From NCBI GenBank assembly GCA_010093705.1, contig MU006090.1:500056-564055 (forward strand): a DNA stretch of 64,000 bases. Direction: 5' to 3'. The notes under the pieces are model-generated. The model was not told the DNA's origin. It saw nothing but the letters and a program-made list of their open reading frames with translations, and ran no database searches. The number at the start of each line of letters is the position of its first letter. Position 1 is the first letter of the stretch. The stretch is from Patellaria atrata CBS 101060 (lineage: Eukaryota; Ascomycota; Dothideomycetes; Patellariales; Patellariaceae). Shown here piece by piece: positions 20,888 through 38,023 of this stretch. Both the position numbers and the translations under genes were made by a program.

Positions 20888-22688
20888 ACGTCTTCCTAAA
20901 CAAAGATAAGAGCAACTTTGGCAAAGTATAATCTCATATGGTGTATACCAAGTAAGGTGCGAGAGGGAGATATTTGAAAAAAGTGTTGTATTCTGTGTGC
21001 GAGGGCGGACAGGCTGGGGATAGCTTTAAGTTGAGCTCGGCGGTATGAAGTTTTCTCGAGGAAGTTACGCCTGGGTCCTTTCCCAATTGAGATATCCACA
21101 ACGTAGTCCAAAATGCCTATTTTTTCTTTAGCTCAAAGGTGAGAATGCACCCGAACTGTCCATCCTGTCTTGACGTGCACCAGCATTAAAGATATTTCTG
21201 ACAATCTAAGAAAAGAGAAGAAGAGAATTCTAAACACAAGGTAGATCCTGCGACTCGTATGATACGCATTCCCCTATCAGAAAATTCCTCACTTACTCTA
21301 CTCTCCTTCATAAAAGCGTCTCTAAACTCCACCCTACAGAAAAGAGAAGAACGCCGGAAGCGATTAAATAGTAAGACCAAGCAATATTATAGACATGATT
21401 CACTATACCCTTACTCTCAAACGCCCTTTCTTGACTATACTCTTGAGTATAGGGTGGGCTTTTAACGTACTCGAAGAAAGCCAGATACCTGACAGGAGAT
21501 TTAAGGTAAATATCAAGCTACCTGGGAACACTTGAGAAGTCGGGTTATTGGATCAGCAAAGCTTTTGCAGTCCGGAATACCTAAAGCCTTGCGTTAACTT
21601 AGTTGGATGAAATAATGAGCCGAATACGGTCCCTTGCAGGCTAGGTAAGGTAGATAAAAGAAGAGTATGTACTTCTACAATTGCGGTTGTGCTTGTATGA
21701 CTTCCACCATCGCCTTAAGTCTCTACATCTTTCTCTTATCTCGATGTTTCTATTCTCCCTAAGCTGTATCAACTCTTAGATTCTGTTCTATGAGCTTGGA
21801 GTAGTGCACGGGGTATATTCTCCAACGGTCCATCTTAGAAGGCGGACAACACGGTAGTGCTGACCATATTGGGAGTTGGTATCCATATCGGCTCTGGACT
21901 AAAGACCCGTCGTTCCCACGTGGTTGTTCTAGTTTATATCGGATTGCCGGTGTTAGCGGGGTTCGATTCGTCGGACCCGTTATCACTTTGTTATATCAAA
22001 GTTCTTTTATCAAGCCCTTGCTTTGCTAGTAAATTGATCTCTCTCGCACGAACATGCTCTGTCGGGTTGGTGTTCGGTCGGACATGTAGTAAACTTAGGC
22101 AAGACGAAGGCCACGCTTGCTTGCATATCATATACAGATCCAGTGTACGACATCCGAGGTCTTAAAACGATCACCTAGCTAAGTAGTCTCTTCGCAATTG
22201 ATCAACTTCAGATGCATACCTTGAATTGTAGAAGTACTCGTACTATACTTGTACGTCTGATGCAAGGTCACCCAATTACTCTATTTGGGGGCTCTTCAGC
22301 TGTTATGCATGTCCAGCGGGGCTGTTAGTTTGTGGTGGTTGTTGTGCTACTGTGAGACGAGAACACTGAATTTTCCCGGCTCATCTTGCCAGGAGAGGAA
22401 AGCCTGACCGGTTCGATATGGGATCTTTTTATCGTATTTCTGATGGACTCGGGGGTGGAAATTTGAGAAAGATAATGCTTGGATCGTCAGAGTTAAGTAG
22501 CAATAAATGGGAATTGAACAGTTTATATCACAAAGCAAGTAATGTGCTCGTTGAAAATTAGAATTTAATAAGGTTCACCTGAAGTTAGTGGTAAGAAAGT
22601 AATATACGAGTGGCCAAAAATTGCAGCATTCCGCAGGGCTTTAGGTGATGAGAAGCGAAGTGGAAGCCTTCAAGGTTGTCTCGTCGGA

Positions 22689-22925
22689 ATGTCTCAGCAC
22701 ACTCTGCAGTCCGTGAGCCCCTCTCTTTTCAACCTCCTCCTGTCTTCTGCACACTTCCGCCGTGCAATCCACCTGTCACGACACATCACTGTCTTTTTGA
22801 CCCTCTCCACTTACTCTTTAATCACTTCTCCTCCTCAAAATACCTGCACCGTTGCAGCTCTCTACTCTCGCGTTCGGTCCTCTGTGTGTCTTTTCATAGC
22901 CGTTCGTCTTCCCGGATCTAACTAG
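22689..22925 (+). promoter_or_regulatory. Possible 78-codon upstream ORF in the CDC4 leader
   Basis: An ATG at 22689 opens a 78-codon frame that ends at 22925, about 240 bases before the predicted CDC4 start. The frame lies in pyrimidine-rich sequence and has no domain. If the transcript starts upstream of it, it would act as an upstream ORF; if transcription starts later, it is irrelevant. A second, nine-codon ATG frame is at 23050-23076. Confidence 0.3.
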
Positions 22926-23049
22926 CCACCCAGTCTCCTTCCTACCTTACCGGCCACTACCTACGAAGCTTCTACAGTCCTCCAAGTCCCACATCATCTT
23001 TTAGTATTTTAAATATCTGTTATCCGGATCCGTAACCGAATTCTAGCAA

Positions 23050-23076
23050 ATGCCTTCAACTCAGTGTTTTCGGTGA
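23050..23076 (+). promoter_or_regulatory. Short upstream ORF before CDC4
   Basis: ATG CCT TCA ACT CAG and three further codons are followed by TGA, 92 bases upstream of the CDC4 ATG. Being so close to the main start, it is very likely within the leader. Short upstream ORFs commonly lower translation of fungal regulatory genes; that effect here is inference. Confidence 0.45.
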
Positions 23077-23168
23077 ACCATACTTGCTCCTGAGGCGCTC
23101 TCCCAACGCGCCTTCCCGTGTCCTTCTCGCGTCCACCCACTCCACTATCCCGAGACACGAACCTTTCC

Positions 23169-26100
23169 ATGGACGCCACTCCGACTGAGAGTGAAATGAG
23201 CGTTCACTCCGAAAGCTTTAGCTATCCATCGTACTGCTCTACCAGTCAAACTCTGTCAGCCGACCCATCCGCTGCACCATCACCCGTGCCGCCGTTTACA
23301 GACGTCAGCAATAGCCATCCTCACGGTGCCATACCGGACAGAATGCCTACTTCTACACATATGCCAGTTATGCCTTCATATACTACTTTGGCTCAGTTAT
23401 CATACGCACCTGCTACAAAGACAACGGTAGTTACAACGACAACAACTACGACCACATCCTTTCCCCCTTTAATCATACAGGCTCCGCGAAATATCAGTGA
23501 ACGAGACCCAAAGCTATATCCATTAGCATCTGCGCCGACACCAAGCGTATTACAGAATATATGTTTTGATCTCAACGGAAGACCCGTCCTCCTGCAGGAG
23601 TCAGATGGACCACAGCAGAGTCTGGAGCAGGTGTGTACTTACCTCATTACATTCAAATTTCATAATGGATGATTTGGGTATGGTTCATGATTCAAAGGCT
23701 TACAAGTGCTATAGTATCAACAGTCTATGTCAGCTTTGCAGAAGTCTAATGGCATCTTACGCACTGTTCAGAACAAGGAAACTCAATTCGAGACACCGGA
23801 CAGGACAGCAAGAACAGGAAAACCAGTTACCACATCTGCTTCTCACATGTCATATCAAAAATTGCCTGCAAAACGCTCCATCTCCCCAGTTTCCATCACA
23901 GAAGCTGCTGAAATAGCAAGCCTTCAACGTCGACGTAAGAAGGCACCGAGGCTTAGACCATCGCAAGGACGAAACCGCGAGGTCTTAGACGACTCGATTC
24001 CAGCAACTCCAGAAACGGATACGGGAGAACTGGCCCACTTCAAAGTTCCCAAGGCTAAGATTGGAGCAAAGCAAGCAAATAACAAGAGTTCTATGCGTCA
24101 GAGTAATCTCAGCAGACAGACATCGTTTGAAGATGCTCGACACGGTTCTCCCCAGCCAAGTAGGATTCTCACTCGATCTGGCTCCATTCCAGGGCCAAGT
24201 TGTCTGGAAGAAAATCGTTCACCTACATTCAATTCCCACATTTCAACAACTGGCATCGCTGCCACTCCTCCCATTGCAGAGTCTGACTTGGAGCCCATCG
24301 AGCCACTAGAGTCTGACACGCTCAGCCGCGTCAGAACTGTTAGACCAATGACGCTCGATACCGTATCTGCGCAAGATGCCAGCCTACCTAGCCCAAGCCT
24401 GTCTCCCATAACGGCGGCAGCGAACATTGCTCACCAAACAGGTTTCTCAGGAATGTTTCCTACTGGTATTGAGGATGAGGAGTTAACTGAAGTATCGAAC
24501 CTGGATATATCTCAAGGAGGAAGAGCGAGAGGACGTCCAAGCGGGTCTCAAACCCTTTTTGATTCTCAGACTATGGATAACAGCACTCATACTCGCTTAA
24601 TAAGCACCCCTAACCCCCAATTACTGACTCCCACGATGATGGATATTCCAACCATGGTCGACTCGTTCGATGCAATGCCTGATGAGATGAAAACTTACAT
24701 AATGTTTAAGTTCCTCCAGAGATGCGCGAAACCGACCCTTCGATTCGTTTCGGACGTTGTGAATCCGGCCCTCAAATGTGACTTCTTACAAGAGCTACCA
24801 TACGAATTAAGTCTAAACGTTCTTAAGTATCTTGATGCGAAAAGCCTATGTAATGCTGCCCAAGTGTCAAGAAAATGGAGGACCATAGTAGATCAGAACG
24901 AAAGGCAATGGAAGGACTTATTGGGACGAGACGGGTACTTCCTTCCAGAGGGAGAGATGGAGCGAGCTATCAAGGAGGGCTGGGGATGGCAATTCCCTAC
25001 CGAACCCAATAGCCATGAAATTGACTTGAGCGGTCAGCATGGGTGCCGTTCTGATAGCGAAGCGGTTTCTCCACCGTCTTCTTCGAGTTCAGCAGCATAC
25101 AATGATACAATAGCGCGGGTTCCTAACTCCAGACCGAAGCGGAAAGCTGCGGCGAAGTATAACAGCAACAACAAGAGGCAGAAGAGAAAGGGTGCACAAT
25201 CGGGTTCAAAGCAAGCAGCACAATCTCCAGCTTGGGCAGAGGCATTAGAGACTGCACAGGGACCCATGGCCTTCGCTAATGCTGCTAGCCTCGCCGTCCC
25301 AAATCCCGATTTTGGATTGCCAAGCATACGCCACCTCCACCTTTTCAAATCTCTCTATCAACGTCACCATTTGATCAGGAAGGCTTGGATGGACGAAAGG
25401 ACTACTCCGCAGCATATAGCTTTCCGCGCTCACCAACGCCATGTCGTGACATGTCTACAGTTTGATACGGAAAAGATCCTAACCGGAAGCGATGACACAA
25501 ACATCCATGTTTACGACACCAAGACGGGTGCACTCCGCAGTAAGTTGACCGGACATGAAGGAGGTGTATGGGCATTGCAGTATGAAGGTAATATTCTTGT
25601 GTCCGGCTCCACAGACAGGTCCGTAAGAGTCTGGGATATTGAAAAGGGAAAATGTTTGCAAGTCTTCCAGGGGCACACCTCGACTGTTCGCTGCCTAGTG
25701 ATCTTGAAACCTGTTCATGTTGGCTACGACGAAAATGGCGAGTCGATCCTTATGCCGAAGGAACCATTGATAATCACAGGTTCCCGTGACTCCAGTCTCA
25801 GAGTTTGGAAGCTACCGAAGGTCACTGATCGCTCCATATATCAGACTGGTCCTCCCGCAAACGACCATGATAACCCTTACTTTGTCCGTGCACTGACCGG
25901 TCATCACCATTCAGTAAGAGCAATAGCTGCTTATGGAGACACTTTGGTTAGTGGAAGCTACGACTGCACTGTTCGAGTATGGCGAATTTCGACTGGAGAA
26001 GTTGTCCACCGACTTAGTGGACACTCGCAGAAGGTATATAGTGTTGTTCTTGATCATCGCCGGAATCGCTGCATTAGTGGATCCATGGACAACCTCGTCA

Positions 26101-26644
26101 AAGTCTGGAACCTCGATACTGGTGCATGTCTCTTCAATCTTGAAGGGCACACATCTCTTGTTGGACTACTGGACCTTAGCCATGAACGTCTTGTCTCTGC
26201 TGCCGCTGATTCTACCCTTCGAATTTGGGACCCTGAAAATGGACAATGCAAGGCAACGCTCGGAGCACATACTGGTGCTATAACTTGCTTTCAGCATGAT
26301 GGTCAGAAAGTCATTTCTGGCTCTGATAGGACTTTAAAGATGTGGAATGTCAAGACAGGCGAGTGTATCAAGGATCTTTTGACAGATCTTAGTGGCGTTT
26401 GGCAAGTTAAGTTCAACGAAAGGCGCTGTGTTGCAGCGGTCCAGCGGAAGAGTCTTACTTACATTGAGGTGAGCAAATCCATATCTAGGCTTAATCCCAA
26501 ACTAACGATATTTGTTAGGTTCTTGATTTCGGAGCTGCACGCGACGGCATACCAGCATCGCGCCGTGGACGACGAATAGTCGTTGACTCCAAGGGCCGCG
26601 AAACTGAAGACGAGGACGACGTTATTGACGTCGAGAACATATGA
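23169..26644 (+). CDS. CDC4: SCF substrate-recognition F-box/WD40 protein Cdc4 (Fbw7)
   Basis: Substrate receptor of the SCF ubiquitin ligase that recognises phosphodegrons, for example on CDK inhibitors. Exons 23169-23630, 23724-26468 and 26519-26644 give 1110 residues. An in-frame GTG lies upstream at 23118, but the first ATG is 23169. The N-terminal 500 residues are disordered and Ser/Pro/Thr-rich, including a poly-Thr run encoded near 23430. The F-box (LQELPYELSLNVLKYLDAKS, about residues 507-552) binds Skp1. A seven- to eight-blade WD40 propeller spans about residues 720-1065, with repeats such as GHEGGVWALQYEGNILVSGS and GHTSLVGLLDLSHERLVSAA that match yeast Cdc4 closely. Bracketed by short insertions (for example VGYDENGESILMPKEP), blade 3 is longer than usual. 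The third exon supplies VLDFGAARDG and an acidic end, DVIDVENI, matching the ILDF end of yeast Cdc4. Confidence 0.95.
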
Positions 26645-27562
26645 TTCTCTCGCCGAGTTCTACCCAGAAATTTTTTTTTTCGATGCGACCTTGGCACCCA
26701 TTTCGTGCGATACCCCTTTTTATTCCAATAGACCTTACGCGCTCAATGATATACCCCGGTGCATGGTGATTTAGCAAGGCAAGGATAACCACAACTTATG
26801 ATATAAAGATTTGGTTTTTTCTCTCATTAACAGCAGTACATAAAATACTTGGGCAGCATAGCGATCCCGGTTAGGTTTCATTCATTTTTTTCGTTAATGC
26901 ATTATCTCACATCGAGATCGGCGCTGGAGTCTTTTAGCGGTGTATTCTACAGGTGCGGTGTTTGTGAATCAGATATTGTACCCAAGTTTTAATGGGTGTC
27001 GTGTTACGGTAGCGAGCAGATTGAATGATTAATTCTATTCCAATGTATAGTTTCCTGATCTTGTGAATCTGTGATTTTGAACTCTCCGATAACTATGAGG
27101 TGATTTCCGATATTGCCCCTTGTTATGACACCGCTATGTTGCTGTACGCATGCTTAACATACGGCCTCTCACACAACTTCACGCATAGGACTTTACGAGG
27201 GACTATACACCTTACACGGCTCAGACAGCTATCGAGACCTGCGTTAGTGTGTCCACCAAGGAGAGCATAACAAGTGTACAGCAACAGAGGAGTGCCAATC
27301 ATAGCAACGGGAGATATACCATCTACCTGACCATCAGATCATCTACATACCCACCATCAATACCACGCATATACATCTATACCAAAAAAAAAAATGACGG
27401 AAAGCCGCCGAAGAGCTGGGTATCGGAGGACCGCGAACAAGGTAAAATAGCACGCGCTCCAGACGCCAGAGAAAATGCTTCCGTATACAGTACCATCCCG
27501 TGCATGCCCCTGAAAATGGAAATGAGACCTCCGTCTTGCTGTACAACTCTGTGCCATACAGC
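26645..27562. other. Convergent 3' spacer between CDC4 and RPC1
   Basis: Both neighbouring genes end here, so the stretch holds two 3' untranslated regions. Short T-rich and A-rich runs occur near 26668 and 27385. No gene or RNA element was recognised. Confidence 0.5.
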
Positions 27563-32264
<4,702 letters not shown>

Positions 32265-33124
32265 TATCTAGTTCAAAGATTGTAGAAGTCAATCATGAAT
32301 ATCGTTAGAGCTAGATGGTTGTGGATTCGAGACGTGATTGGAGGGAAGAAAATTTGCAAGGCAACAAATTGTCACGGAAGGGGGGAAGTTAGTAGTTAAA
32401 AGGATAGGAAAAGAATGAGATGAAGTGATATCAGCCAATATCGAGTTTCACCTATCCCAACTTTAATTTCACCATGTTTTGTTTCCAATGGTCATGTGGA
32501 CAGAAAGGTAGTCAATATCAAAAGGGTAGACTCACCTTTGCGATATATGACTAAGCACTGTCTATTCACCGCCATGGCAGTTCAGATAAAACCAGCAGAA
32601 AATAGCACTGGAGCTTAGGCGGTGGCATAACTTCTGGTGGGGTCAAAGGACAACCAGGGTTAATTGCCAAGCTTGAGCCGCGATAAACGATAAGACAAAT
32701 TCCGAAACTTTACCGACTGGCCCTCTTTAACTTCCAAGGGAGGTTGACAACAGCTCCAGGCACCGAACCCCACCTCACCCTCACCTCACCTTACACCTCC
32801 CCGTCATCTCACACCTCACCTCAACCTCCGTTCAACACAATTCTATTTCTTGTTCTCTGAACAGATATTTCATCTTTGCTTAAGCTTCTCTCACTTATTC
32901 GCTATCATCCGTACTTCGCCATTATCACCCTGTGTGTGCAATTCAGATACCTTATTCTACGCGTGCCGCACCTTGGTGTGAGCTCCGGATACAGTATCTA
33001 GCAGTTCCACTCAGTACCACCGGAGCAAGCAGGCTGGCCGCGTTTTTGCCCACACCTCGCCAACCAAACTTTGTCACCTTCTCTCCTCAACTCAACTTTC
33101 TTTCGAATTTCTACTCTTCGAATC
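32265..33124. promoter_or_regulatory. Divergent promoter between RPC1 and the FHA gene
   Basis: An 860-base non-coding region between two head-to-head genes. On the FHA side it carries a repeated CCTCAC/ACCTC run (about 32766-32830) and a pyrimidine-rich leader. On the pol III side it is A-rich. No TATA box was seen near either start, and no gene. Confidence 0.5.
32766..32830 (+). repeat. CCTCAC-type simple repeat in divergent promoter
   Basis: Degenerate repeats of CCTCAC and CACCTC make up this 65-base stretch, a strand-asymmetric pyrimidine-rich tract some 300 bases upstream of the FHA gene. Such tracts are common in fungal promoters and leaders; whether it is transcribed is not visible here. 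Confidence 0.7.
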
Positions 33125-35781
33125 ATGTCCTCAAAAGGTAAGTCTCCGTTGTCTCCCAGGCGGAACTCACAATACTGATCAAAACCACAGACGTCAAAGT
33201 AACTCTTGAGATTCTCAATCCTCAATCAGACGCAGGAGAACCCTCACTCCGCTCATTTACTCTCCAGCCTGGAGAAGTCATGCCTATCGGTCGTGCCTCT
33301 AAGTCTAGTCACAAGAACTTAAATCCCGCCGAGAACAACGTGTACATCAACAGCCCGGTTATCTCACGGGAACACGCAACTCTAAAGAGGGTTCAAGATA
33401 ATGAGGTAAACTAACCTTGATTGAAATACGACTCTACTCTAGCTAATGTGTATCTGCGAACAGAATTTGTATATCGAAGACTGCGGTTCTTTGCACGGAA
33501 CCGAACTCAACGAGACTAAACTCGACAAGAACCGTGATTATCCTTTGAAATCAGGGGATATTATACGACTGGGCCAACCTGTAACTCATACAACTGGTAA
33601 GTCTTCCCGATTATCTTTTTACATGCCACCCACTATCCTCTGTCCGTTGCTCCAGTACTTGTCAATGTCGGAATTCCTCTAACAAGACCTCGCTGCGTAG
33701 AAACCTTTACCGCCCCTCGCTGTCGAGTCGAGGTTGAACATCTTACGAAGACACCCATGTTGACTCCCGCTAACCCGCAACATTCACACGGCTATTCAGT
33801 CCCTGAAACTGATTCTGACGATGACAGCATGGCCGATGACGAGGCCCCTGTTCCAGTACCATTTACAGTGGCTGACGACGAAGTCCCTGTTGCAGCGCCA
33901 TTAACCGTGGCTGATGATGAAGCCCCTGTTCCAACATCATTCACCCCTGCCGACAACGACGCTCCTCTTTTAGCAACCGTCACTCCACCCGAAGGACGTC
34001 GAAAGAATCCGACTTATGAAGAGATTACTAAGTTTCATGCAGCTGCTTTTCGCGCAACGAGCGCTCATCGGGAGGCATCGATCGGAGCTACAAAGGATAA
34101 AGGGAAGCGCTTTGTATGCGACGCTGAGGCTCATTCTAAACCTGAGGATGTCTCTTCGTCCGAGAGCGAGGACAATTCATCAGATGGTAGCAACGAGGAT
34201 GAGGATTCCAGAGGCTCCTCGTATGATTCAAATGAAGAGGAAGATGAGAGTTCTCCCGTTGCTTCTAGACACGACTCCGATTCATCATCCGAAGAAAACA
34301 GCTCCGTTGCGTCTGGTGAAGGTTCCGAAGATGGCACTCCTCCTCGTATTCGTCCACGTAACCATAGGGAACCTAACGACGGAACTCCTCGTAGTCGTCA
34401 ACATAGCTACAAAGAATATGATGATGGAACTCCTCCACATGGTCGTCAATATTACTACGGAGAGTATGATGATGGAACTTCCCCATGTGCTCGTCAACGT
34501 AGTGACAGGAACTATGATGACGAATACGACGAGAATCAAGAATATTATGAGAACCAAGAATATGACAATGAGTATGATGAGGGCCAAGAATATGACCCAG
34601 AGCAATTTCGGAACAGGGATTCTGCCGACATTTACCGCCCTTACCGTAGTTTTCGTCCCAGAAACTATCGTGAGAATCACCGCGAAGACTCACTTGAGTA
34701 TGATGAGGATTCCAATTATAATCATAGAAATTGTCGCGAATATCGCGGGTCAGCATCTTGGTTAGATTATGGGAGATGCAATCGCAAGGATCCTCTTGAC
34801 TCTCGCCGCGAAGATCCTAATAGCTATAATGATGAAGGCCAAACCGCAGGTTTCCGCGGACATGATGATGAGGGTTCTCAAGGATACCATGGGTATGATC
34901 GCGACGCCTATCATGGGGACCCGCGCGAAGGGTTCCGCACCCCAATCCCCCCATATAGCACAAGCTCCGGGGCGGTGGTTCACGTTCATCACGCTTCCAT
35001 GCCCATCCCGCAACATATGCCAATACCCAATCCCGTCCCGCCTGAAATGAACATTTTTCCACCATATGGTACGTACAACTTGCCACAAGTGTTCTATCCT
35101 CCTCCACCGCCGCCTCCACCCATGGTAAGTGGTATGGTTATCCCGCAATTCAGGCAGATTGATTCCGCTCCTACCCTCCCAGAAGCCCAGAGGCAGCGAC
35201 CTGGATTCCAAACCGCGTCAAACTTACTACCTCCTTTATCTAACCACAACGGTCCACTGGCCCTTCCGGGTGGAGATACGGGCCATACCGATAATCAGAA
35301 CTCTAGCCAGCAGGAAGAATCACAGCTGGTTGCTGCAAATGATAATGGCATTACTTCCTCTGAGACGGGATGTATCCTGACCCCCGAAACCCAATGTGTT
35401 GGCGTCGTTAAACCGAAGACTGGAATTTCTATCCCTGAAATTGTGGACCAGTGTGAACCTTCAAGCTCCTCAAACGGAAAGAAGAGGAAGGCTGAGGAAA
35501 TCTCTTCCGATGAGCCTCAGGCAGAACAATTTGTTTCCGCTAATGAGCACATCGCAAACGAGGAAATGCCGATCATGACACTGGTGGATCGAGCATCCCC
35601 TACACCAAATACCCTACCTTGTATGGCACCCAAAAATTCGCAAGACACTAAAAACGTGATCCCTCAAATGGGCCCACCTACAAGACGTCGTAGACTCGGG
35701 GAATATGCCGCTGCAGCTGCCACTGGAGCAATCCTTACATTTGGAACTCTAATGGCTCTACCAGACGCGTTCTTCGCGTGA
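33125..35781 (+). CDS. Tail-anchored FHA-domain protein with internal repeats
   Basis: Exons 33125-33137, 33191-33405, 33464-33596 and 33656-35781 join in frame to 828 residues. The N-terminal FHA domain (about residues 5-130), a phosphothreonine-binding fold, shows the conserved MPIGRASK, ISREHATL and GSLHGTELN motifs. Next come four copies of a 13-residue unit (DDEAPVPVPFTVA type, encoded at 33835-33990), a Ser/Asp/Glu-rich stretch, and repeats of EYDDGTPPHGRQ type followed by a Tyr/Asp/Glu-rich run. A proline-rich segment then leads to the C-terminus. The end RRRRLGEYAAAAATGAILTF plus a further dozen residues is one hydrophobic span after a basic cluster, which fits a tail anchor in the ER, nuclear or mitochondrial outer membrane. 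FHA plus tail anchor recalls SLMAP/Far9-type proteins, but the coiled coil expected there is missing, so I do not assign that name. Confidence 0.88.
33835..33990 (+). repeat. 39-bp coding minisatellite, four copies
   Basis: Four in-frame 39-base units (33835, 33874, 33913, 33952) each encode 13 residues of the form DDEAPVPVPFTVA. The last copy is the most diverged. The array lies inside the FHA gene and may vary in copy number between strains. Confidence 0.85.
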
Positions 35782-38023
35782 GTTGATCGACAGTAATTCG
35801 TACCGAGTTCTCCTGACCAAGCAATCGGTATTTCAAATAACCATGGAAATATTGGTGCTTTTAGGTTTCACTGGAGTCCAGGATTTTCGAAGTCATTGTC
35901 ACTACGTCATTAAGGTCTTGAGGCGCTATCTGGACATCCAGGGTCGCGTATGGTCAATGGCTCCTTTTCATATCTTCCTTTCCTTTTCTCTCTGTATCAA
36001 TTACGATCGGTCACAGGTCACCCTTCACATCACTTCGTAATGTTCCCTTTTCACCCTTTTCACCCTTTCACCATTTGCACTAGTCTACGATGTTCCCCCA
36101 TTGCATTAGTTCACGATGTCTCCCATTTGAACCAATCCATGATGTTCCCCATTTGCACAAGTTCCAAATGTACTTAGAACTTTTCTTTCACTCGGTGTCG
36201 CGGAGTCAGTTGAGAGATAAAGAGGACTATGGCGCTTAGATAAAGGTAGATGCAATCAATTTCATATTACCCATTACCTTTCAGTAGATGCTGTGAGAAG
36301 ATTGCGCTATTATTACCTTAGACTTGATTAATAGGTCTACTTGCTCGACTGTTTATGTGTGTAGGCGAGAAACTAAGATTCCAGGATCATTCTCCGGAAT
36401 CGAGGAACCACTTAGATGCTCTCAGAACGTGTGAAACTGACGAGGCGGATCAGCCGAGTGTGTTTTTAAGTTTATTTCAACGTTCGCAAGACGCTTGCTA
36501 TCGGGTTGCGTCATGAACTAGCTCGATGACTAAACCCACGTTATAGTACCACCTTCGCAATCGTGTGATCTAAATTGAGACTTTTCGAATCTTTGTTACA
36601 TTGTGTATTGGGTCGGTAAGAGCGGTGAGTATCACGGCTTCAAACTTCACTGATGGGTTATTCTTGTTCCTATTTCGTTCAACAGTTCTAGATATTGTTC
36701 ACACACTTGATTTGCCAGCCTTGGATAAGACGATTCTAACACCATTGTACAGCACGACAGAGCGCCTTGTCATTGTGGGTGATACTATCATCTGTGAGAC
36801 TGATTCAACCCGGTTAGGTATTGCAGGTAGATTTCGCAAGGCAGAGGGACAAAGAGAGGAACCGGGGACACTCCCAAAAAGTGAAGTTTACATGTGGCTT
36901 CCGTCACTAGGGGAGCTAAACGGGGCTCGTCAGCTACCTCATGTTCCTCTCATTTGAATCTGTAGACCTGACCGCGCAATCTGTAACATCCTCCAAGTCA
37001 CACGAGACCTCGCACCCATTGCGGTCGACGTGCCCGAATATGGCCTGTACATCGCACAAAGCGTATACAACATCATACAGTAATGGTTCCTCGTTGCTTC
37101 ATTTCAGCTACACTCAGTTAATACGGTTTTCTCAAGAATTGGGGCCTTCATCATATATACATACACAAACACAAACACTATCCGGTAATTCCGTCAAATG
37201 AAATGCAACGCTTCGATTCTTGGGTCTTGACTATTTTATCTAAACGTGAGGTTTCAGCTGGCAGTCGTTGGAAGCTAGGTTTCAGATCCACGTTTATAAA
37301 GAGGACTTGTGCTCCCATATTCCTCTTGACGCGATTTGCTACTTCTAATATTCTCTGAGTTGTCAAGCATTTCTCACCGTCTTGTACGATATCCTAGGAC
37401 TGATTGCAATCTCTCCTTCCACGTCTTTTCTGTCAGCGCACTCTCATTCGACACAGTTGCTGTTGTACCATTCAAGTAGACATGCTCTTTCTTGTTACCC
37501 TCAGTTATGGACGACCTGCTGATTAACTTACCAGGCCAATCCCGTCATTTCTGTGAATCTCATTCCATTGGGCGGTCGAAACCTGTTATGCAGACTTTTA
37601 TGATGTCCTCTGTGAGATTGACATCACAACCTCGCGGGCATGAACGGTACACCCGGTCACACGTGGAATAAAATCGCCCATATCTCTTGGAGAGCTACGG
37701 TCTCAATTGCTGGAAATGAACGAATATCCGTGATTCTACTCCTATCGCATATCCCAACATCGTTGTCACGGATTGGCTTGAATCTTCACTTTGTGGTATA
37801 GAGTTAGACACAACATATTCCCGCATTGATGGCAATGAAGCACAAAAGGGGCCTATATTCACTGAAGAGTAGACCTGGCCTCAAATATAAAAGGGATGCA
37901 ACATTCGTATGAAAAGGGACTTTCCTCGCTGTCACTTCATCAAAGAAAAAATATCTCTCTTCAAAAGCTTGTGGCAAGTTCCTTTCTAATATAATTGCCT
38001 TAAAACCTGCAAGCGCGACCGAA
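35782..38023. other. Gene-poor stretch with a 26-bp tandem repeat
   Basis: No frame with protein texture or splice-supported extension was found here. The first 400 bases probably include the 3' end of the FHA transcript. A short minisatellite (listed separately) lies near 36.1 kb. Confidence 0.45.
36084..36161. repeat. 26-bp tandem repeat, three clear copies
   Basis: Units of 26 bases at 36084, 36110 and 36136 share the core ACGATGTTCCCCATTTGCA with several substitutions. Degenerate part-copies flank both sides (about 36032-36083 and 36162-36170). It is non-coding. Confidence 0.75.

Larger units (their letters stand above)
20888..23168. other. Divergent promoter region between HOP1 and CDC4
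   Basis: A 2.3-kb non-coding spacer between two divergently transcribed genes. The CDC4-proximal 500 bases are pyrimidine-rich and carry upstream ATGs (listed separately). A perfect 8-base inverted repeat, CTATACTC-TT-GAGTATAG, lies at 21435-21452. No tRNA or coding exon was recognised. Confidence 0.5.

Noticed and set aside
21930-21990. A tRNA-like GGTTCGATTC string
   Set aside because: No matching acceptor, D or anticodon arms could be drawn around it.
34016-34765. A 249-codon frame overlapping the FHA gene
   Set aside because: Out-of-frame reading of the repeat-rich FHA coding sequence; composition (Met/Thr runs) is an artefact of the repeats.
33125-35781. Naming the FHA protein as a SLMAP/Far9-type STRIPAK subunit
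   Set aside because: FHA plus tail anchor fits, but the long coiled coil expected between them is absent and the middle is repeat-rich.
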